Below, in pieces: positions 57,024 to 64,000 of a stretch of 64,000 nt of DNA. Made by a program: the position numbers and the translations under genes. The DNA is taken from NCBI RefSeq assembly GCF_001647545.1, contig NZ_LSZH01000011.1, forward strand, positions 321,240-385,239, given 5' to 3'. The notes below the pieces were generated by a model. That model had not been told where the DNA came from, did not search any database, and saw only the letters and a program-made list of their open reading frames with translations. The stretch is from Acinetobacter sp. SFB. Its GTDB lineage: Bacteria > Pseudomonadota > Gammaproteobacteria > Pseudomonadales > Moraxellaceae. The first letter of the stretch is position 1, and every line of letters starts with the position of its first letter.

Positions 57024-57033
57024 TCTTATCTCA

Positions 57034-57068
57034 AGTAACGGGAGTGTTGGATAAATGGTCCCGTTACT
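57034..57068 (+). repeat. hairpin after rluC
   Basis: Perfect 10-bp inverted repeat AGTAACGGGA/TCCCGTTACT with a 15-base loop, 11 bases after the rluC stop. It has no T run, so it is a 3' stabilising stem or weak terminator. Confidence 0.55.
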
Positions 57069-57273
57069 CAAAAGCGATTAAAAAAACTTTGGCTGTGAAA
57101 ATGATATGCATCAGGCGGCATCTATGTCGTCATTGCGTAGCAGATATTTGTCTTGAATTTTCCTTAAAGAAATTTTTCATCTTCTTTTGTCTTATTTGTT
57201 TTGTAGAAAAGTGGACAGGGAGATTTAAGCGGAAATGCTATGTTTTGCATTGAATCAAATATTGGATTAATTC

Positions 57274-57942
57274 ATGAAAAAAACTTTAGAACTTGTGATC
57301 TTTGATTGGGATGGCACTTTATTTGATTCAGTGGGACAAATTGTACAAAGTCTACAATTCGCTGCCAAAGCGTATCAACAACCTTTAACCGAAGAAGCTG
57401 CAAAAAGCATTATCGGTTTGGGATTGCCTGAAGTCGCGCAAGTCTTGTTTCCAGATGTGCCTGAATTGCACACTGATATTTTGCAATGCTATGCAGATCA
57501 CTATGTCGAAAATTCGCAAGCTGATGCCTGGTTTGACGGTGTGGCTGAGATGTTGCACATGTTAAAAGCTGAAGGCATCAAACTTGCAGTGGCAACCGGG
57601 AAAAGCCGTAAAGGTTTGGATCGGGTATTAACTCAAACCCAGAGTCAGGAGCTTTTTGTTGTGACCCGTGCGGCAAGTGAAACCAGATCTAAACCTGATC
57701 CACTGATGCTCGCAGAAATTTTACAGATTACGGGTGTGGCTGCTGAAAATGCGATTATGGTCGGTGATACATCTTATGATCTGGAAATGGCACAAAATAT
57801 TGCCATGCCGCGTATCGGGGTGAGTTATGGAGTGCATACGCCTGAGACGCTGGCACAGTTTAATCCGCTTGCCATTGCCGAGGATGTCGCAAGTTTGCAT
57901 CAGCTACTCTTAAATCAGGTAAATTTAAAACAAGCCGTTTAA
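57274..57942 (+). CDS. HAD-family phosphatase (phosphoglycolate phosphatase-like)
   Basis: 222-residue HAD subfamily IA hydrolase. Motif I FDWDGTLFDSV at residues 9-19 carries the two catalytic aspartates; motif II is in AVATGKSRKGLD, motif III lysine in SKPDPLML and motif IV acidic pair in MVGDTSYDLEMA. The helical cap is of the Gph/YieH type. In many bacteria rluC is followed by such a gene; the substrate is uncertain. Confidence 0.88.
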   Translation: MKKTLELVIFDWDGTLFDSVGQIVQSLQFAAKAYQQPLTEEAAKSIIGLGLPEVAQVLFPDVPELHTDILQCYADHYVENSQADAWFDGVAEMLHMLKAEGIKLAVATGKSRKGLDRVLTQTQSQELFVVTRAASETRSKPDPLMLAEILQITGVAAENAIMVGDTSYDLEMAQNIAMPRIGVSYGVHTPETLAQFNPLAIAEDVASLHQLLLNQVNLKQAV

Positions 57943-57958
57943 GATTTATCGGAGGCTC

Positions 57959-57987
57959 AAAAGGGTGATTTAAAATCGCCCTTTTTT
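57959..57987 (+). terminator. intrinsic terminator
   Basis: AAGGGTGAT/ATCGCCCTT stem with one G-U pair and a short loop, followed by six T. Confidence 0.85.
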
Positions 57988-58011
57988 ATACGTATTAAAT
58001 TCTAAATTGAC

Positions 58012-58407
58012 TTATTGGATTCTGAATTTTTGCACATCAGGTTTATGGTTACCCCAACCAGTCCAGTAATTGACCATAGTGACAGTTTTATTTTGAATAC
58101 TCATAATTTTATAAATATCATTACGCGGCGGTGAAATTTCATTTGGACGAATGACTTCAGTCATCATAAAAATCTCGGGTGTAATCCAGGTTATACGCCA
58201 AGCGTCGGTATTGAAGTAGCCGCGGCTACATTGCATTTCATCTTGCCAAGCAACAGCGGTCGCTTGAGCATTAAATTTTAATCCCGCACAACTTGCGCCA
58301 CTTAAAATTAAATATTTGTTTTTAAGTTGGTTTTGATAATCTTGTGCAAAGGCTGTATGACATAAAGTTGTGAGTAAGGCAGTCAATAACAGTGTTTTGA
58401 TTCTCAT
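58012..58407 (-). CDS. small secreted protein, unrecognised
   Basis: 131-residue protein with a signal peptide (residues 1-21, ending HTAFAQ). The mature part has two cysteines (GASCAGLKF and MQCSRGYF) that could form a disulfide and a beta-rich, Trp-containing pattern (WRITWITPEIFMM, YWTGWGNHKPDVQKF). No family recognised. It converges with the phosphatase gene. Confidence 0.7.
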   Translation of the reverse strand: MRIKTLLLTALLTTLCHTAFAQDYQNQLKNKYLILSGASCAGLKFNAQATAVAWQDEMQCSRGYFNTDAWRITWITPEIFMMTEVIRPNEISPPRNDIYKIMSIQNKTVTMVNYWTGWGNHKPDVQKFRIQ

Positions 58408-58845
58408 TGCTAATATCTTAAGTGGTTATTTTTAATTATTTAAAAATATCATGTTGATTAGACAGTGAATATGCCGTTTTTATTTAAAATGCAGCGATAG
58501 TCTCATCTTTTAGTCGTAGTGTTGATTGATTGTTAAAATGAATGGCCTGCATTGCAGAGCTGCTTACTCGGATATCATGAAATATCTACGCTAACTGCCT
58601 TGTTTCACTCAAAAAATAGAATGGCATTTATAGGTAATAGCTATTGTAAAAAATAAAATAAGTATTGGCATAAAAACCGTATTTTTCAGATTCTAAAACT
58701 GTTTATACATATACACGTTTGCCAAGATGGGGCAGCACCCATTTGCTGATGGGTTTGATCATTTGCATATATTTTTTCTGATTGTTCATTCCATTTCCAT
58801 CGATAACGGTATACGTCCAATTTTTTGCAGTTTAAGGAAACATTG
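58408..58845. other. 438-base divergent regulatory region
   Basis: Between the small secreted protein gene and the meta-pathway operon. It is AT-rich and must hold the operon promoter. An inverted repeat ACCCAT-N6-ATGGGT at 58737-58754, about 90-110 bases before the first gene, is the best operator candidate. No regulator gene is adjacent and no sigma-54 box of correct spacing was found. Confidence 0.4.
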
Positions 58846-59643
58846 ATGTCGAATTCTGCTGTTGTTGAATCAGTTGCCCAAGCATTACGTAGCGCTGAAT
58901 TATCTAAAACTGCGATTGCACCGATTCGCCCACAATTGGGTGGTGAAAGTGCGGATGTAGATATTGCCTACGCAGTTCAAGAATTAAATACCCAACGTGC
59001 CTTAAGCGAAGGACGTCGTTTAGTCGGCCGCAAAATCGGTTTGACTTCAAAAGTAGTCCAAGCCCAACTTGGTGTAGATCAGCCTGACTTCGGTATGCTG
59101 TTTGCAGACATGTCTTATGGCGATGGCGAAGCCATCCCGGCAGGCCTATTGATTCAGCCTAAAGTTGAAGCAGAAATCGCATTAATTATCAATAAAGACC
59201 TTACCAAAGAACATCATACCTACGCAGATATTATTAGTGCGACTGAATATGCCTTGCCAGCGGTAGAAGTGGTAGATAGCCGTATCGAAAACTGGAAAAT
59301 TTCCTTGATTGATACCGTTGCCGATAACGCATCTTCAGCTGCCTTTGTTTTAGGTTCACGTCCTGTGAAACTTGAAAACCTGGATTTGGTGAACTGCAAA
59401 ATGACCATGACCCGTGGTGATGAAGTGGTGTCTCAAGGTGTAGGTAAAGCCTGCCTTGCAAATCCACTCAATGCTGCGGTTTGGCTGGCGGATGAAATGG
59501 TTCGTCGTGGCCGTCCACTGTTGGCGGGTGACATCATTTTGACCGGTGCATTAGGCCCGATGGTTGTTGCACAGCCAGGTGATGAATTTAAAGTTGAAAT
59601 TGAAGGCTTTGGTTCAGTGACAGCAGCGTTTGCAGCTGAATAA
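58846..59643 (+). CDS. mhpD: 2-oxopent-4-enoate hydratase family (MhpD-like)
   Basis: Hydrates 2-hydroxypenta-2,4-dienoate to 4-hydroxy-2-oxovalerate; 265 residues. The family core is clear: GRKIGLTSKVVQAQLGVDQPDFG, the metal ligands in IQPKVEAEIALI (Glu pair), EVVDSRIENW and LTGALGPMV. The close 4-oxalocrotonate decarboxylase shares these motifs, but its usual partner genes are missing here. The ATG at 58846 follows AAGGAAA; a frame to 58825 is seven codons longer. First gene of a three-gene operon. Confidence 0.9.
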   Translation: MSNSAVVESVAQALRSAELSKTAIAPIRPQLGGESADVDIAYAVQELNTQRALSEGRRLVGRKIGLTSKVVQAQLGVDQPDFGMLFADMSYGDGEAIPAGLLIQPKVEAEIALIINKDLTKEHHTYADIISATEYALPAVEVVDSRIENWKISLIDTVADNASSAAFVLGSRPVKLENLDLVNCKMTMTRGDEVVSQGVGKACLANPLNAAVWLADEMVRRGRPLLAGDIILTGALGPMVVAQPGDEFKVEIEGFGSVTAAFAAE

Positions 59644-59682
59644 GCATTGAGCTAAACACGGAATTTTTGAGAGTACAGATTC

Positions 59683-60591
59683 ATGAAAAAGATTAAATGT
59701 GCATTGATCGGTCCTGGGAACATTGGGACTGACTTGCTTTACAAACTTCAACGTAGCGAATGGTTAGAGCCAGTGTGGATGGTGGGGATTGACCCGACAT
59801 CGGAAGGTTTGGCACGTGCTGCGAAAATGGGTTTAAAAACCACTGCTGAAGGCGTGGACGGTTTACTTCCGCACGTTCTTGCTGATGATATTAAAATTGC
59901 GTTTGATGCAACGTCTGCTTATGTTCATGCTGAAAACAGCCGCAAGTTGAACGAGCTTGGCGTACAAATGATTGACTTGACGCCTGCAGCGATTGGTCCA
60001 TTCTGCGTACCACCGGTCAACCTAGAAGCTTTGCTTGAGCAAGGCGAATTGCCAAACGTCAACATGGTGACATGTGGCGGTCAGGCAACCATTCCTATGG
60101 TGGCTGCGATTTCACGTGTTCAAGCTGTGAACTACGGTGAAATCATCGCAACGGTATCTACTAAATCTGTAGGTCCGGGTACACGTAAAAATATTGATGA
60201 ATTTACACGTACTACTGCCGGTGCCATTGAGCAGGTGGGCGGTGCGAAACAAGGTAAAGCCATTATCATTATCAACCCTGCTGAGCCACCACTGATGATG
60301 CGTGACACGGTGCACTGTCTGGTTGAAGGTACGCCGGATCAGGCTGCAATTACAGCATCTGTGCATGCCATGATCAAGGAAGTTCAAAAATACGTACCCG
60401 GTTACAAACTTGTAAATGGTCCGGTATTTGATGGCAACCGTGTATCCGTGTTTATGGAAGTTGAAGGTTTGGGCGACTACTTGCCTAAATATGCCGGTAA
60501 CCTCGATATTATGACTGCAGCTGCTGCACGTACTGCAGAAATGTTTGCAGAACGTCTCATCGCTAACCAAGCAGCGTCAGCTGAAGCTTAA
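59683..60591 (+). CDS. mhpF: acetaldehyde dehydrogenase (acylating)
   Basis: Oxidises acetaldehyde to acetyl-CoA with NAD and CoA, channelled from the aldolase. N-terminal NAD motif [16 protein letters not shown]; catalytic cysteine in [13 protein letters not shown] near residue 131; [20 protein letters not shown] and [15 protein letters not shown] follow. Length 302 residues matches MhpF/DmpF. It lies 39 bases after the hydratase gene and 10 bases before the aldolase gene. The symbol follows the E. coli naming. Confidence 0.95.
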   Translation: MKKIKCALIGPGNIGTDLLYKLQRSEWLEPVWMVGIDPTSEGLARAAKMGLKTTAEGVDGLLPHVLADDIKIAFDATSAYVHAENSRKLNELGVQMIDLTPAAIGPFCVPPVNLEALLEQGELPNVNMVTCGGQATIPMVAAISRVQAVNYGEIIATVSTKSVGPGTRKNIDEFTRTTAGAIEQVGGAKQGKAIIIINPAEPPLMMRDTVHCLVEGTPDQAAITASVHAMIKEVQKYVPGYKLVNGPVFDGNRVSVFMEVEGLGDYLPKYAGNLDIMTAAAARTAEMFAERLIANQAASAEA

Positions 60592-60601
60592 GGAGCAGAC
60601 C

Positions 60602-61621
60602 ATGTCAAAAATTATTATTAATGATATGACGTTACGTGATGGTATGCACCCGATGCGCCATCAAACTACACCAGAGCAAATGGTTGCAATTGCCACTGCA
60701 CTTGATGATGCGGGTGTGCCTTTAATCGAAGTAACCCATGGTGACGGCTTAGGCGGCAACTCGGTGAACTACGGTTTTGCAGCTGCGACGGATGAAGAAT
60801 ATTTAACTGCGGTAATTCCAAAGCTTAAACAGGCCAAAGTATCTGCGCTTTTAATTCCGGGTATTGGTACGGTTGACCATTTGAAAATGGCGCATGATGT
60901 AGGTGTGGCAACGATTCGTGTTGCAACCCACTCTACAGAAGCTGACGTTTCTGAACAGCACATTACGGCTGCGCGCAAACTTGGCATGGACACTGTGGGC
61001 TTCTTGATGATGGCACACATGGCATCACCTGAGCATCTTCTTGAAGAAGCGAAAAAGATGGTGTCTTACGGTGCAAACTGTATTTATGTGACCGATTCTG
61101 CCGGCTATATGTTGCCGAATGACGTGACTGACCGCGTGGGTATTTTACGTGCCAACTTGGCTTCAGAAATCGAAATCGGTTTCCACGGTCACCATAACTT
61201 GGGTATGGGCGTTGCAAACTCTGTTTCAGCAGTTCAGGCCGGTGCAACACGTGTCGATTTAGCGTCTGCAGGTTTAGGCGCAGGCGCAGGTAATACGCCA
61301 CTTGAATTGTTTGTTGCGGTGGCCAACCGTATGCAAATGGAAACCGGTGTGGACTTGTTTAAAGTTCAGGATATTGCAGAAGAACTGATTGTTCCCATGA
61401 TGCAGCAACCGATTCGTGCCGACCGTGATGCAGCAACCTTAGGTTATGCAGGGGTGTACTCATCGTTCCTGTTGTTTGCTAAACGTGCTGAAGCGAAATA
61501 TGGTGTGTCTGCGCGTGAAATCCTGATGGAATTGGGTCGCCGTGGTACGGTGGGCGGTCAGGAAGACATGATTGAAGACCTGGCTTTGACCATGTCTAAA
61601 GCAAAAGAGCTTCACGCTTAA
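60602..61621 (+). CDS. mhpE: 4-hydroxy-2-oxovalerate aldolase
   Basis: Splits 4-hydroxy-2-oxovalerate into pyruvate and acetaldehyde; 339 residues. The HMGL-like TIM barrel begins [16 protein letters not shown] (metal and catalytic residues), with [15 protein letters not shown] and [17 protein letters not shown] later; the C-terminal communication domain contacts the dehydrogenase. The ATG at 60602 follows AAGGAG; an earlier frame overlaps mhpF. Ends the operon before a strong terminator. Confidence 0.95.
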   Translation: MSKIIINDMTLRDGMHPMRHQTTPEQMVAIATALDDAGVPLIEVTHGDGLGGNSVNYGFAAATDEEYLTAVIPKLKQAKVSALLIPGIGTVDHLKMAHDVGVATIRVATHSTEADVSEQHITAARKLGMDTVGFLMMAHMASPEHLLEEAKKMVSYGANCIYVTDSAGYMLPNDVTDRVGILRANLASEIEIGFHGHHNLGMGVANSVSAVQAGATRVDLASAGLGAGAGNTPLELFVAVANRMQMETGVDLFKVQDIAEELIVPMMQQPIRADRDAATLGYAGVYSSFLLFAKRAEAKYGVSAREILMELGRRGTVGGQEDMIEDLALTMSKAKELHA

Positions 61622-61635
61622 TTAAAGTATTAGGT

Positions 61636-61670
61636 TAAAAAAAAAGCACCCGAATCTGGGTGCTTTTTTG
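61636..61670 (+). terminator. terminator of the meta-pathway operon
   Basis: AAAAAGCACCC/GGGTGCTTTTT stem with a six-base loop, A run before and T run after; about 20 bases after the mhpE stop. Confidence 0.92.
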
Positions 61671-61975
61671 ATTTTGAATGAGATGACGCAAAATAATTTA
61701 ATATCCTTAAATGAAGGTTGCATACCCCGACATAATTTTATCAATAATCCTGAATTGTTTTTCTAATTACTTTATTGGGTTGAGTGCCAGATTGATCTTT
61801 ACTGGATTTTATTCTTGGGATCTATCCTTCAAAACAGCTGAATTATTCAGCTGTTTTTTTATCATGACTTTTAAAAATGACTTTTAAAATTTAAAGCTAT
61901 ACACAATATAGACACGATTCTCGTTATCATCTCGACCATACCTGGATTTATAATCAATCCTTGTAAATTTAAAGT
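61671..61975. other. 305-base convergent spacer
   Basis: Between the operon terminator and the FGE gene stop. Besides a second perfect hairpin at 61831-61860 nothing is recognised; no frame of more than a few tens of codons is credible. Confidence 0.5.
61831..61860. terminator. second hairpin terminator
   Basis: AAAACAGCTGAA with TTCAGCTGTTTT, a perfect stem with a few-base loop, followed by seven T on the plus strand and A/T on the other. It lies 115 bases beyond the sulfatase-FGE genes on the minus strand and 200 bases after the operon on the plus strand, so its target is unclear. Confidence 0.8.
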
Positions 61976-62947
61976 TTATTTTCGTAGTACGGTTCTGAAT
62001 CCAACATGAGAAGTGGCAAGATCAAATTCTTGCGGGTGTCGGGCAGCGGCCCTGTAACGTGCACAATAATTATCTGCACATAAATAAGAACCGCCTTTTA
62101 TGGTCATAGTCATGACCTGTTCTGAATGGTGACGGGTCATTTGTGGATTGCCCATATGCATGTCGGAATGAGGACCTTTGTATGCAGAATTTGTCCATTC
62201 CCAAACATTGCCAATCATGTCGTGTAGGCCAAAAGGATTGGCTTCAAAACAGCCGACAGGTGCTATACCTTTAAATCCATCTTGATTAGAGTTGGCATAG
62301 GGGAATTCACCCTGCCAGTAATTGGCAGTAATTTTCCCATGCGATTTTGGGCCAATATCTTCCTGATCACTAAACCCTTTGGCAAGGTATTCATTTTCCA
62401 ATTCGGTAGGCAAATCACGACCCAGCCATGTTGCATATGCCAATGCATCATTATAAGTTACATAACGAACTGGCTCATTCAGAGCAGGAAATTTCTCATC
62501 AATGTTTTTCCATGAAACATTTTTCAAAAATTTCCACCAGGACATCATGGCAACCTTATCTGTTTCAGGCTGGATGAAAACAGCTGCGCCACCTTGTTTT
62601 TCAGCATCGCTAATATAGCCCGTTGCATCTACAAAACTTTTAAACTGGGCCACAGTAACTTCTGTTTGATCCGCCCAGAAAGCGTTTACTTTGAGTTTGT
62701 TTTGATAGAAAGGGCGTTCATCTTCATAACCCGTATTTGAGCCAAAAAGAATTTCACCTGCGGGAATTTCAACCATACCTGAGGTTTTGGATTTTCCCCA
62801 AAGCGCAGGCAAACCTGAATATTGCTGACATTGACTGACACTGCCCAAAGTGACAATTTCTGTAGATTGCTCAGATTTCGAAGGGTTGCATCCTGCGAGG
62901 CCAAGCACCAGCAATAGCAGACAACTCCCTTTCATCAAATTTGACAT
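61976..62947 (-). CDS. lipoprotein of the formylglycine-generating enzyme family
   Basis: 323-residue predicted lipoprotein: lipobox LAGC, cysteine at residue 20, with asparagine at +2. The rest is an FGE-sulfatase (SUMF1-like) domain: EILFGSNTGYEDERP, FWADQTEVTVAQFKSFV, NVWEWTNSAYKG and the C-terminal GGSYLCADNYCARYRAAAR, where both cysteines align with the copper-binding pair of true FGE. It therefore looks catalytically competent for converting a sulfatase cysteine to formylglycine. It lies 6 bases after the sulfatase gene. Lipidation implies action outside the cytoplasm. Confidence 0.85.
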   Translation of the reverse strand: MSNLMKGSCLLLLVLGLAGCNPSKSEQSTEIVTLGSVSQCQQYSGLPALWGKSKTSGMVEIPAGEILFGSNTGYEDERPFYQNKLKVNAFWADQTEVTVAQFKSFVDATGYISDAEKQGGAAVFIQPETDKVAMMSWWKFLKNVSWKNIDEKFPALNEPVRYVTYNDALAYATWLGRDLPTELENEYLAKGFSDQEDIGPKSHGKITANYWQGEFPYANSNQDGFKGIAPVGCFEANPFGLHDMIGNVWEWTNSAYKGPHSDMHMGNPQMTRHHSEQVMTMTIKGGSYLCADNYCARYRAAARHPQEFDLATSHVGFRTVLRK

Positions 62948-62953
62948 GGGGTA

Positions 62954-64000
62954 TTACTCCGCGAAATCCTGTACACCTACACGTTGAGTGTATTTCACAT
63001 ATTCTTGCTGGAGCTGTTTTACCATTTCAGGGTATTTTTTACTTAGGTCAGTGGTTTCTGTACGATCATTTTCTAGATCATATAATTTCCAGTCCGGACC
63101 ACTCAGGTTTTTGGTAATGGTGCGTGTGAGTTTCCATTTTTTGTTGCGCACATAGGCATCGCCATGCAATTCATCTGCATAGATAAAATTTTCGCCATAT
63201 ACGGAACTGGTTTTACCCTTAAGATAACTGATCCACGATTTACCGGAAAGCTGGTTGAACTTGCTAGGATCCTGATAATCCGGTTTTAATGAAGACTGGG
63301 TGATTTCAAGAACAGTGGGGAAAACATCTTTGACATTCACAAAGCTGTTACTAATTTTAGACGTGGTGCTGTTTGGAAGTTTAACAATAGCGGGTGCACT
63401 GACGCCGCCTTCAGCTGCAGTGCCTTTCCAAAGTGAAAATGGCGCACTGCTCACTTCAGTCCAACGCGGGCCAATAAGTTCATAAGATTTAGTTTTACCT
63501 AAATTATTATAACTATTGTCATAACCTGGAAGTGCGCGATAGAACCCTTCTGCGCCATTATCTGACATAAAAATAAACAGTGTATTGTCGTATTGCTTAA
63601 TCTTTTTCAGATGTTTAATCAGTTTTCCGACATTGTCATCCATATTTTTAATCTGTGCCGCATAAATTTCCATTTTGCGTGCTTCGATTTTTTTCTGTTC
63701 AGCCGTTAGATTGTTCCAGATATCTAAATTCATTGGAGCAAGTTGTTTACTCACCACATTGGCTGTTTTTGTAGAATTAATCAGCTTGAGTTTGAGCATT
63801 TTTTCTAAACGCTTCTGTTTTATTGCATCGTAACCCTGATCATAGTGGCCCTTATAAATATTCAAATAATTTGTCGGTACCTGAAGCGGCCAATGGGGAG
63901 CGGTCAGAGCAACATAGGCAAAGAAAGGTTGGCTTGGCTTGTTATTATCACCAATATATTCAATAACTTTTTGAGTGAAGAAATCTGTTGAATAAAAATT
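62954..64000 (-). CDS. sulfatase (3' part of gene)
   Basis: The frame is open up to the window edge at 64000; the N-terminal part with the C/S-x-P-x-R site modified to formylglycine is outside. Visible features are FFAYVALTAPHWPLQVP, a conserved FIFMSDNGAEGF with metal-ligating Asp-Asn (about base 63570), LWKGTAAEGGVSAPAIV and a C-terminal SWISYLKG...WKLYDLENDRTETTDLS, as in arylsulfatases of the AtsA/BetC kind. The GC content fits the rest of the window. Substrate unknown; the downstream lipoprotein FGE is the probable activator. Confidence 0.9.
   Translation of the reverse strand, partial: NFYSTDFFTQKVIEYIGDNNKPSQPFFAYVALTAPHWPLQVPTNYLNIYKGHYDQGYDAIKQKRLEKMLKLKLINSTKTANVVSKQLAPMNLDIWNNLTAEQKKIEARKMEIYAAQIKNMDDNVGKLIKHLKKIKQYDNTLFIFMSDNGAEGFYRALPGYDNSYNNLGKTKSYELIGPRWTEVSSAPFSLWKGTAAEGGVSAPAIVKLPNSTTSKISNSFVNVKDVFPTVLEITQSSLKPDYQDPSKFNQLSGKSWISYLKGKTSSVYGENFIYADELHGDAYVRNKKWKLTRTITKNLSGPDWKLYDLENDRTETTDLSKKYPEMVKQLQQEYVKYTQRVGVQDFAE

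Noticed and set aside
58728..58746. A sigma-54-like GG...GC pattern upstream of the meta-pathway operon
   Set aside because: The distance between the GG and GC elements does not fit the required spacing.
1..64000. CRISPR arrays, insertion sequences, prophage genes
   Set aside because: No regularly spaced repeats, transposase motifs or phage structural genes were found on either strand.

Overview
The window is about 64 kb of low-GC gammaproteobacterial chromosome and reads as an Acinetobacter genome (family Moraxellaceae). Pointers are the recB-recD pair, a free-standing gspF-gspG type II secretion pair, a very long RNase E with a basic tail, an lnt-corC overlap, a CbpA/CbpM pair, a TIGR03862 flavoprotein and many short lipoproteins typical of that genus. 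The species cannot be fixed from the sequence alone. Most of the window is housekeeping; no insertion sequence, prophage or CRISPR array was seen.

Layout. 1-4590: 3' part of recB, then recD. 4591-5568: a large gap with two intrinsic terminators and possibly two small RNAs. 5569-8291: rpsO-pnp. 8447-12105: CorA-type Mg2+ channel, a DUF465 protein, cbpA-cbpM, a DUF2147 protein. 12599-17648 (minus): priA, a CPA2 K+/H+ antiporter, hslO. 17801-20102: gspF, gspG and a small membrane protein. 20335-23190: lnt, corC and, divergently, tusA. 23246-25105: an AT-rich AAA ATPase/TOPRIM-like (DUF4435-like) gene interrupted by one in-frame stop, lying between two strong hairpin terminators. 25176-31516: ETF-ubiquinone oxidoreductase, DUF1285, murI, a DUF4062 protein, hemH, an MBL hydrolase. 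31551-34940: two divergent paralogous small membrane proteins, yacG, a TrmB-like methyltransferase, a flavoprotein, a GFA protein. 34994-41066: lipoproteins, a methyltransferase, an alpha/beta hydrolase, a D-2-hydroxyacid dehydrogenase and small secreted proteins. 41149-45266: a second AT-rich DUF4062 protein, glyS, glyQ. 45580-48994: transglutaminase-like protein, HPP-CBS membrane protein, PspC protein, lipoprotein. 49079-49619: four tRNA-Lys genes. 49812-57942: acyl-CoA synthetase, rne with a long leader, rluC, an HAD phosphatase. 58846-61621: hydratase, acylating acetaldehyde dehydrogenase and aldolase, the lower meta-cleavage pathway. 61976-64000: lipoprotein formylglycine-generating enzyme and the 3' part of a sulfatase.

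Working together: RecB and RecD belong to the RecBCD nuclease; CbpM modulates CbpA; Lnt matures the many lipoproteins; the three meta-pathway enzymes take a 2-hydroxypentadienoate to pyruvate and acetyl-CoA; the FGE-like lipoprotein probably activates the adjacent sulfatase. The most unusual points are the interrupted ATPase-TOPRIM gene, the divergent small membrane protein pair (31551-31727 and 32055-32234), the two DUF4062 proteins (one with a winged-helix-like tail), the lipid-anchored FGE and the RNA-like gap upstream of rpsO.
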